Below, one piece after another: positions 57,611 to 64,000 of a DNA stretch of 64,000 nucleotides. The notes below the pieces were generated by a model. It saw nothing but the letters and a program-made list of their open reading frames with translations. It did not search any database and had not been told where the DNA came from. Positions within the stretch are counted from its first letter, which is position 1, and the number at the start of each line of letters is the position of its first letter. The position numbers and the translations under genes are program-made. Source of the DNA: Halolamina sp. CBA1230 (GTDB taxonomy: Archaea; Halobacteriota; Halobacteria; Halobacteriales; Haloferacaceae); NCBI RefSeq assembly GCF_002025255.2, contig NZ_CP054587.1:1922001-1986000 (forward strand). The letters run 5' to 3'.

Positions 57611-58399
57611 GTGCGGGAGTTCACCCCGGAGTATCTCGACCACACGCGCCGTGGGATGTGGGAGTCGACGGCGGCGCTGGCGCCGCTGGATCTCGCGGAC
57701 CGCGAGCGCGTGCTCGACGTCGGCTGCGGGACGGGCGAACTCGCCGGCGTGCTCGCCGCCGAGACGCCCGGCGAGGTGGTCGGCGTCGACGCCGACACGG
57801 AGCTGCTGGCGGTCGCCCGCGAGCGGACGGGCCTCCCGGTGCTCGCCGGCGACGCGACTCGGCTGCCGGTCCGCGACGGCGCGGCGGACCTGGTGGTCTG
57901 TCAGGCGCTGCTGATCAACCTCCCCGACCCCACCGCGGCGGTCCGGGAGTTCGCCCGCGTTTCCTCGGATCTCGTAGCCGCCATCGAACCGAACAACGCG
58001 GCGGTGGAGGTGTCCTCGACGGTCGACGCCGAGGAGCGACTGGAGCGGGAGGTCCGCGAGGCGTACCTCGCGGGCGTCGACACCGACGTGGCGATGGGTG
58101 AGCGCGTGCGCGACCTGTTTGAGAGCGCCGGGATCGAGCTGGTGGATCGGCGCACGTACCGCCACGAGAAACTGGTCGAACCCCCCTACAGCGAGCCGGC
58201 GATGGAGAGCGCGGCGCGGAAGGCCAGCGGCGCGGGGATCGCGGAACACGAGCGGGAACTGCGTAACGCCGGCGCGGACTACGACGAGCTCCGGGCGGCG
58301 TGGCGCGAGATGGGGCGTGAGGTGGTGGAGGAGATGGGCGCGGAGGCGTATCGGCGGCGCGAGGTCGTGCCGTTCGAGGTTACGGTGGGGCGAGTTTGA
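57611..58399 (+). CDS. Class I SAM-dependent methyltransferase
   Basis: 262 residues. Motif I VLDVGCGTGELAG (about 34-46), acidic post-I VGVDADT, and ADLVVCQALLINLPDP (about 93-108) are typical Methyltransf_11 marks. The substrate is not clear. The start is GTG 57611. It follows the surface protein by 38 bases on the same strand. Confidence 0.85.
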   Translation: MREFTPEYLDHTRRGMWESTAALAPLDLADRERVLDVGCGTGELAGVLAAETPGEVVGVDADTELLAVARERTGLPVLAGDATRLPVRDGAADLVVCQALLINLPDPTAAVREFARVSSDLVAAIEPNNAAVEVSSTVDAEERLEREVREAYLAGVDTDVAMGERVRDLFESAGIELVDRRTYRHEKLVEPPYSEPAMESAARKASGAGIAEHERELRNAGADYDELRAAWREMGREVVEEMGAEAYRRREVVPFEVTVGRV

Positions 58400-58444
58400 G
58401 TCGCGTCCCCGGCTATTTTACCGCTCCCGCGGGAGTCCCACCCC

Positions 58445-58735
58445 ATGCCCTCCCGAATCAGCGAGATCGTGTTCAGCGAACCGTCCGGGCGCCTCCACTC
58501 GATCGTCATGTTCGCGAGCGCCGTCCTCTTCCTCGGGCTCTACGGCTACGTCCACGCCGACACCTCGGCGGAGTGGCTCCTCGTCATGGCGGCCGGGAAC
58601 GTGCTCTCTGGGGTCGCGGAGTCGCTCCCGGCGGACCGACGGCGCGCGGCCGGTGCCTTCCGGATCGCGGCGGTCTCTGTGTTCCTCTGTCTGTTGATCG
58701 CGATGGTGGTCGCGCCCGAGTTCGTCTTCGAGTAG
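58445..58735 (+). CDS. Small membrane protein
   Basis: 96 residues with three hydrophobic segments (IVMFASAVLFLGLYGYV, WLLVMAAGNVLSGVAESL and IAAVSVFLCLLIAMVVAP). Not recognised. Convergent with ncsA. Confidence 0.65.
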   Translation: MPSRISEIVFSEPSGRLHSIVMFASAVLFLGLYGYVHADTSAEWLLVMAAGNVLSGVAESLPADRRRAAGAFRIAAVSVFLCLLIAMVVAPEFVFE

Positions 58736-58741
58736 CCCTCC

Positions 58742-59707
58742 CTACACGGCCCCCATCGACGCCAGCAGCCGACATTTCCGACACACATCCGCAGACGTCG
58801 TCGACCCGCACTCCTCGCACTCGCCCAACTCATCGTCCTCGTCGCCGCCGTACGCCTCGGCGGCCAGCTCCGCCAGCTCCTCGTAGCCGGACATGATCGA
58901 GTGCCGCGTCCCGGGGTGGTCCTCCTCCAGTTCGAGCAGCAGCTCCTGGATCTCCCCGCGGTACGCCTCGCTGGCGTGGGGGCACTCGGTGATGTGCGCC
59001 GGCAGGTCGTTCACGTGGGCGTACAGCGCCACCTCCTTCTCCGGGATATCCCGCAGCGGCTTCGCCCGGGGGACGAACGCGTCGCTCTCCTCGCGGTCGT
59101 CGAACCCGCCGATGGAGGCGTCGAAATGTTTGGCGACCTGCTTCACGTCGCCCTCGAGGAAGTTCATCAGCGCCGTCTGGGCCTCGTCGTCGAGGTTATG
59201 GCCTGTCAGCAGCTTGTCGGCGCCCAACTCGTCGGCGTACTCCTCCAGCAGGTCCCGGCGGAACACGCCGCAGTACGCACAGGGCGCCATGTTCTCGGGG
59301 TCGTCCTCGACCACGTCGTCCATGCGGACGCCGAACTCCTCCTCGTAGCCGACGACCTCGTGTTCGATCCCCAGATCCTCGGTCAGCTCCTCGCTGGCGG
59401 CCAGCGACTCGTCGCGGTACCCCTCGATCCCCTCGTGGATCGACAGCGCCACCAGCTCTACGCGGCGGTCCTCGCCGAACGTATCCGCGAGGATCTCCGT
59501 GAGCACGACCGAGTCCTTCCCGCCCGAGAGGCCGATCACCCACGTCTCCGGCGCCTCTGGCGTCGCCTCGCGGGAGATCAGGCTGTCCTCGCGGATTCGG
59601 CGGCGCACCCGCTTCTCCACCGATCGCGTGAAGTGCTCCTCACAGAGGTGGGCCCCGGAGTAGGCGGCGTGCATGACCGCCTCCGACCCACACCGGTCAC
59701 AGTCCAT
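58742..59707 (-). CDS. ncsA: tRNA 2-thiolation protein (NcsA/TtuA)
   Basis: 321 residues. N-terminal zinc motif MDCDRCG with HLCEEH, PP-loop WVIGLSGGKDSVVL (about 52-65), the catalytic/FeS Cys in MAPCAYCGVFRRD (about 139-151), GHNLDDEAQT, Cys in TECPHAS, and a C-terminal zinc site GECEECG and CRKC. It activates tRNA U34 for sulfur transfer, working with SAMP2 in haloarchaea. Confidence 0.93.
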   Translation of the reverse strand: MDCDRCGSEAVMHAAYSGAHLCEEHFTRSVEKRVRRRIREDSLISREATPEAPETWVIGLSGGKDSVVLTEILADTFGEDRRVELVALSIHEGIEGYRDESLAASEELTEDLGIEHEVVGYEEEFGVRMDDVVEDDPENMAPCAYCGVFRRDLLEEYADELGADKLLTGHNLDDEAQTALMNFLEGDVKQVAKHFDASIGGFDDREESDAFVPRAKPLRDIPEKEVALYAHVNDLPAHITECPHASEAYRGEIQELLLELEEDHPGTRHSIMSGYEELAELAAEAYGGDEDDELGECEECGSTTSADVCRKCRLLASMGAV

Positions 59708-59820
59708 TTGCCCGCGCTAACCGACCGGCGGGGATAGGGGTTCCGCTCGTGGGGGCGGAGGCGACTCCCTGTCGACGCGGCGAGGCGGGTCACGATGCTC
59801 GCCCGGCATCGAACTTTGGT

Positions 59821-59857
59821 TTCGAAAGTACGACGCTTCTCGTACGTACGTTCCGAA
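59821..59857 (+). promoter_or_regulatory. Imperfect palindrome in the copA promoter region
   Basis: TTCGAAAGTACGACG and CGTACGTACGTTCCGAA, separated by CTTCT, form an imperfect inverted repeat rich in GTACG. It lies 44-80 bases before the copA ATG and could be an operator for a copper regulator. A purine-rich AAAGGAGGA at 59872-59880, an unusually strong ribosome-binding site for haloarchaea, is 20 bases before the start codon. Confidence 0.4.
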
Positions 59858-59900
59858 GGCGCAAACGCACTAAAGGAGGAGCCCCTACACGTAGACAACC

Positions 59901-62666
59901 ATGGGTACACGCACAGCACAGCTGAACATCACGGGCATGTCCTGTGCCAACTGCTCGGCGACGGTTGGCGACGCCCTGACGGAGCTCGATGGCGTGGTCG
60001 AGGCGAACGTCAACTACGCCACTGACGAGGGGTCCGTCGAGTACGATCCCGAGGCGGTGTCGCTCGGCGAGATCTACGACGCCGTCGAGGCGGCCGGTTA
60101 CGGCGTCGTCTCGGAGACGGTGACGATCGCCATCTCCGACATGTCGTGTGCGAACTGCGCGGACACCAACGAGGAGGCGCTCGAACGCGTCCCCGGCGTC
60201 GTCGTCGCCGAAGTCAACTACGCGACCGACGAGGCCCAGGTCACTTACAACCCCGAGGACGCCTCGCTCGAGGCGATGTACGACGCGATCGAGGACGCGG
60301 GGTACACGCCGGTCCGCGAGGACGGCGACGCCGGGGACGACGATGGTGAGTCCGCCCGCGACGCCGCCCGGAACGAGGAGATCCGTAAACAGCGCCGGCT
60401 GACGCTGTTCGGCGCCGCGCTGTCGGCGCCGCTTCTGTTCTTCCTGCTCGAACACTTCTTCTTCGATAGCCTGCTTACCGACTCGCTGCTTGGCGTGCCG
60501 CTTGGGTGGGTGATGTTCGCGCTCGCGACGCCCGTGCAGGTCGTGCTCGGCCGGCCGTTCTACAGGAACTCCTACAACGCGCTCGTCACGAACGGGCGCG
60601 CCAACATGGACGTGCTGATCGCGCTCGGCTCCACCACCGCGTACGCGTACTCCGTCGCGACGCTTTTGGACCTGATCGCGGGGAGCCTCTACTTCGACAC
60701 CGCGGCGCTGATCCTCGTGTTCATCACGCTCGGGAACTACCTCGAGGCCCGCTCGAAAGGGCAGGCCGGTGAGGCGCTCCGGACGCTGCTGGAGATGGAG
60801 GCCGACACTGCGACCGTGGTCGACGAGGACGGCAACGAGGCGGAGATCCCCCTTGAGGACGTCGAGGTCGGTGACCGCATGAAGATCCGCCCCGGCGAGC
60901 AGATCCCCACCGACGGCGTGGTCGTCGACGGCCAGTCCGCCGTCGACGAGTCGATGGTCACCGGGGAGTCCGTCCCCGTCGAGAAGACCGAGGGCGACGA
61001 GGTCGTCGGCTCGACCATCAACGAGAACGGCGTGCTGATCGTCGAGGCGACGAAAGTCGGTGCGGACACGGCGCTCCAGCAGATCGTGCAGACCGTGAAG
61101 GAGGCCCAGTCCCGCCAGCCCGACATCCAGAACCTCGCGGACCGCATCTCCGCGTACTTCGTGCCGGCGGTGATCCTCAACGCCGTCTTCTGGGGCGCCG
61201 TCTGGTACCTGTTCCCCCAAACGCTCGCGGGGCTCGTGAACTCGCTCCCGCTGTGGGGGCTGGTCGCCGGCGGCCCGGCGGTCGCGGGCGGCACCGTCTC
61301 CGTGTTCGAGTTCGCGATCGTCGTGTTCGCCTCGGCGGTGTTGATCGCCTGTCCCTGCGCGCTCGGGCTCGCGACGCCGGCGGCGACGATGGTCGGCACG
61401 ACGATCGGCGCCCAGAACGGCGTCCTGTTCAAGGGTGGTGACGTGCTCGAACGCGCGAAGGACGTCGACACGGTCGTGTTCGACAAGACCGGGACGCTCA
61501 CCGAGGGCGAGATGGAGCTCACCGACGTCGTCGCCTTCAGCGGCCCGGAGGGGGCCCGAGCCGACGGCGGCGACGCCGACGCCGCGCCAGATGGGGGTGA
61601 GCGAACCGACGGTTCGCGATCCTCGTCGGATCCCCGATCCGACGGCGGCCAACTAGCCGAACGCGAGCGACTCGACGAGGACGACGTGCTCCGGCTCGCG
61701 GCGACGGCCGAGAGCGGCAGCGAGCACCCCCTCGCCCGCGCGATCGTCGACGGCGCCGAGGAACGCGGCATCGAGGTCGGCTCCGCCGAGAGCTTCGAGA
61801 ACGTGCCCGGCCAGGGCGTCCGGGCGACGGTCGAGGGCTCCGAGGTGCTGGTCGGCAACCGGAAGCTGCTCCGCGAGAACGGCGTCGATCCCGAGCCCGC
61901 CGCCGAGACGATGGAGCGACTCGAGAGCGAGGGGAAGACGGCGATGCTCGTGGCCTTGCGCGGTTCGGAGCGAAGCGAGAACCGCGATGCGAGTAGCGCG
62001 GAGCAGAGCTCCGCGGACCATTCGAGCGGGCAACGCCCGCGAGAAGACGGCGACCAGCCGCGAGCCGAGGGCGAACTGGTGGGCGTCGTCGCCGACGCCG
62101 ACACCGTGAAAGAGAGCGCCAAGTCGGCCGTGAGCCAACTCCGCGAACGCGGCCTCGACGTGATGATGCTCACCGGCGACAACGAGCGCACCGCCCGCGC
62201 GGTCGCCGAGCAGGTGGGGATCGACCCCGAGAACGTCCGCGCAGAGGTGCTGCCGGAGGACAAATCCGACGCCGTCGAGGCGATCCAGGAGCAGGACCGA
62301 AAGGCGATGATGGTCGGCGACGGCGTCAACGACGCGCCCGCCCTCGCGGTCGCGTACGTCGGGACCGCGATCGGCTCCGGGACGGACGTGGCGATCGAGG
62401 CCGCCGACGTGACGCTGATGCGCGACGACCCCGTCGACGTGGTGAAAGCGATCCGGATCTCCGACGCGACGCTCCAGAAGATCAAGCAGAACCTCGTCTG
62501 GGCGCTGGGGTACAACACGGCGATGATCCCGCTGGCCTCGCTGGGACTGCTCCAGCCGGTGCTCGCTGCGGGCGCGATGGCGATATCGTCGGTGTCGGTG
62601 CTGACGAACAGCCTGCTGTTCCGGCGGTACGATCCCGACGAGGACTACCGACTCTTGGGTCGATAG
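59901..62666 (+). CDS. copA: Copper-transporting P1B-type ATPase
   Basis: 921 residues. Two HMA domains at about 4-70 and 75-140, each with MSCANC, then eight hydrophobic segments. Membrane copper site CPC in [15 protein letters not shown] (near 482), phosphorylation Asp in [12 protein letters not shown] (near 528), hinge [10 protein letters not shown] and [11 protein letters not shown]. Exports Cu(I). The cytoplasmic N domain carries two low-complexity inserts (about 555-590 and 690-715) encoded by clusters of perfect palindromes. Confidence 0.96.
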   Translation: MGTRTAQLNITGMSCANCSATVGDALTELDGVVEANVNYATDEGSVEYDPEAVSLGEIYDAVEAAGYGVVSETVTIAISDMSCANCADTNEEALERVPGVVVAEVNYATDEAQVTYNPEDASLEAMYDAIEDAGYTPVREDGDAGDDDGESARDAARNEEIRKQRRLTLFGAALSAPLLFFLLEHFFFDSLLTDSLLGVPLGWVMFALATPVQVVLGRPFYRNSYNALVTNGRANMDVLIALGSTTAYAYSVATLLDLIAGSLYFDTAALILVFITLGNYLEARSKGQAGEALRTLLEMEADTATVVDEDGNEAEIPLEDVEVGDRMKIRPGEQIPTDGVVVDGQSAVDESMVTGESVPVEKTEGDEVVGSTINENGVLIVEATKVGADTALQQIVQTVKEAQSRQPDIQNLADRISAYFVPAVILNAVFWGAVWYLFPQTLAGLVNSLPLWGLVAGGPAVAGGTVSVFEFAIVVFASAVLIACPCALGLATPAATMVGTTIGAQNGVLFKGGDVLERAKDVDTVVFDKTGTLTEGEMELTDVVAFSGPEGARADGGDADAAPDGGERTDGSRSSSDPRSDGGQLAERERLDEDDVLRLAATAESGSEHPLARAIVDGAEERGIEVGSAESFENVPGQGVRATVEGSEVLVGNRKLLRENGVDPEPAAETMERLESEGKTAMLVALRGSERSENRDASSAEQSSADHSSGQRPREDGDQPRAEGELVGVVADADTVKESAKSAVSQLRERGLDVMMLTGDNERTARAVAEQVGIDPENVRAEVLPEDKSDAVEAIQEQDRKAMMVGDGVNDAPALAVAYVGTAIGSGTDVAIEAADVTLMRDDPVDVVKAIRISDATLQKIKQNLVWALGYNTAMIPLASLGLLQPVLAAGAMAISSVSVLTNSLLFRRYDPDEDYRLLGR
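61601..62040. repeat. Two clusters of perfect palindromes inside copA
   Basis: Cluster 1: GCGAACC 61601-61607 with GGTTCGC 61611-61617, and CGTCGGATC 61624-61632 with GATCCGACG 61636-61644. Cluster 2: CGCGGTTC 61959-61966 with GAACCGCG 61979-61986, CGCGGAGC 61997-62004 with GCTCCGCG 62008-62015, GCGGGC 62026-62031 with GCCCGC 62035-62040. Every stem has a 3-12-base loop and all keep the reading frame. Confidence 0.75.
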
Positions 62667-62743
62667 TCCCGAAGGCTGTACCCCTCGGTCGCGCACAGCG
62701 ATTCCGAGTGAGCACGCTTGGCCCCGATACACGCCCGAAGAGG

Positions 62744-63070
62744 CTACGAACTGCTTGGTGGGTCCGCGTCGTCGCCGAACCCACTCCCGTACGATTCGAT
62801 AACCTCCGTAACGGTGACCTCGTACGCGTCGTACCACTCTGTCCACCGCTGTTTCGCCCGTTCGTGGACGGGTTCTACCCCGAACGACTCGAGCGCGTCC
62901 AGCGATTCCCAGTAGTACGCGACGAGAACCTCCTCGCTTTCGGGGGCGTGCCACGTCCGCTTGCCGAGATACCCTTCCGTGTCTTCGGCGGCTGCCTGTA
63001 TCGCGTCGTTCAGGTCGTGAAACTCCTCGTCGTACTCCCCCGGAGCGAGACGAAACGTAACGAGATACAT
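62744..63070 (-). CDS. Antibiotic biosynthesis monooxygenase-like (dimeric alpha/beta barrel) protein
   Basis: 108 residues. YLVTFRLAPGEYDEEFHDLNDAIQAAA followed by WHAPESEEVLVAYYWESLDALESF has the strand-helix pattern of ABM/heme-degrading monooxygenase-like proteins with Trp and Tyr at the usual places. Function not determinable; small forms quench or oxidise small molecules. The ATG at 63070 has a good start. Confidence 0.72.
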   Translation of the reverse strand: MYLVTFRLAPGEYDEEFHDLNDAIQAAAEDTEGYLGKRTWHAPESEEVLVAYYWESLDALESFGVEPVHERAKQRWTEWYDAYEVTVTEVIESYGSGFGDDADPPSSS

Positions 63071-63194
63071 CCACCCGGGTCTCTCACCCCCGTGAGAAAG
63101 GCGCTTTCCCTCGGAGCCAGCGCTACTGCTCGTCGAAAGCGTGTCACCACGAAAGCGTCGATTACCGTCGCCGGCCGTCGATCTCGACCTCGGT

Positions 63195-64000
63195 TCAGGC
63201 CGGGCTCGCGGCCGTACCCGAGTCCGCGGTCTCGGCGGCCTGGAGCAGCTCCTGGTAGCGGTTGCGGATGGTGACTTCGCTCATGTCGGTCGCCTCGCTG
63301 ACCTCGCTCTGGGTCAGCGCGTTGTTGGTCAGCACGCCCGCGGCGTAGATCGCGGCGGCCGCGAGGCCGACCGGCGACTTGCCGGAGTGGACGTTCTGGC
63401 GCTTGGCGGTCTCGAGCAGTTCGCGCGCGCGGCGCTCGGTCTCGTCGTCGAGCTCGAGGTCGCTGGCAAAGCGCGGGAGGTACTCCAGCGGGTCGGCGGG
63501 CTGGACCTCGAGCTTCAGCTCCCGCACGATGTAGCGGTAGGCGCGCTTGAACGTCGCCTGGTCGACGCGGGAGACGGCGCTCATCTCGTCGAGGCTGCGG
63601 GGGACGTTCCCCATCCGGGCCGCGGCGTGGAGGCTTGCGGTCGCGATCCCCTCGATCGAGCGGCCGGGCAGCAGATCCTTGTCCAGCGCCTGTCGGTAGA
63701 TCACCGAGGCGGTCTCGCGGACGTTCTCCGGGAGGCCGAGCGCGGAGGCCATCCGGTCGATCTCGCCCAGCGCCTGCTTGAGGTTGCGCTCCTTGTGGTC
63801 GCGGGTGCGGAACCGCTCGTTCCACGTGCGCAGCCGCTGCATCTTCTCGCGCTGGCTGGCCGAGAGCTGGTTGCCGTAGGCGTCCTTGTTCTGCCAGCCG
63901 ATGTTGGTCGACAGCCCGTCGTCGTGCATCATCTTCGTCGTCGGCGCGCCGACACGGGACTTCTCGTCTTTCTCGCCGGCGTCGAACGCGCGCCACTCGG
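63195..64000 (-). CDS. tfb: Transcription initiation factor IIB (TFB), partial
   Basis: The last 268 residues; the gene continues past the right edge. EWRAFD with DKDEKSRVGAPTTKMMHDDGL (in parts) is the B-reader/linker after the missing zinc ribbon, followed by two cyclin repeats (about 90-165 and 185-255) with the C-terminal helix-turn-helix that binds the BRE (ALTQSEVSEATDMSEVTIRNRY). Haloarchaea carry several tfb paralogues; which one this is cannot be told. Confidence 0.95.
   Translation of the reverse strand, partial: EWRAFDAGEKDEKSRVGAPTTKMMHDDGLSTNIGWQNKDAYGNQLSASQREKMQRLRTWNERFRTRDHKERNLKQALGEIDRMASALGLPENVRETASVIYRQALDKDLLPGRSIEGIATASLHAAARMGNVPRSLDEMSAVSRVDQATFKRAYRYIVRELKLEVQPADPLEYLPRFASDLELDDETERRARELLETAKRQNVHSGKSPVGLAAAAIYAAGVLTNNALTQSEVSEATDMSEVTIRNRYQELLQAAETADSGTAASPA

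Overview
The window is a chromosomal segment of a haloarchaeon (class Halobacteria). The evidence is high GC with strongly acidic proteins, an archaeal rRNA operon ordered 16S - tRNA-Ala - 23S - 5S - tRNA-Cys, archaeal TFB, MC1, EndA and RIO2 proteins, a PGF-CTERM-like surface protein, HMG-CoA reductase for isoprenoid lipids, and short-leader promoters. The genus cannot be fixed from the sequence alone.

Layout. 1-15.5 kb: mostly housekeeping and metabolic genes (end of a Rad3/XPD-type helicase, map, an isoaspartyl peptidase, icd, hmgA, pyrF, thrB, msrA) plus small zinc-ribbon and membrane proteins. 15.5-23.95 kb: an integrated mobile element of about 8.4 kb inserted in the 3' end of msrA. It carries a tyrosine integrase, a ribbon-helix-helix protein, two micro-proteins, a PrimPol/SF3-helicase replication protein, a small membrane protein, a terminase-small-subunit-like protein, a membrane-anchored Mrr-type nuclease and a lipoprotein, but no capsid, portal or tail genes. 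The displaced native 3' end of msrA survives at the right border. 24-36 kb: an information-processing cluster (HAD hydrolase, NucS-like protein, endA, trpS, pheS-pheT preceded by a putative Phe leader peptide, an orphan DNA methyltransferase, valS). 35.9-37.7 kb: pyrD, an AbrB-like protein and MC1. 37.8-43.45 kb: the rRNA operon, with two tandem promoters, processing stems that both contain textbook bulge-helix-bulge motifs, and a tRNA-like element in front of 5S. 43.5-64 kb: FNT channel, UspA, ferredoxin, NAD-dependent ligA, RIO2, lipoate ligase, endonuclease IV, a CHAT-like protein, a PGF-CTERM protein, NcsA, CopA and the end of a tfb gene.

How parts connect. EndA (25.6 kb) is the enzyme expected to cut the bulge-helix-bulge motifs of the rRNA operon in the same window. 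The mobile element looks like a self-replicating, capsid-less element; with a TerS-like gene it resembles in gene content the phage satellites of bacteria (integrase, primase-helicase, small terminase), which is the most interesting hypothesis here. Between genes there are short repeat families: two MITE-like 253-318 bp elements with 20-bp terminal inverted repeats, and clusters of perfect palindromes inserted in frame in valS and copA.
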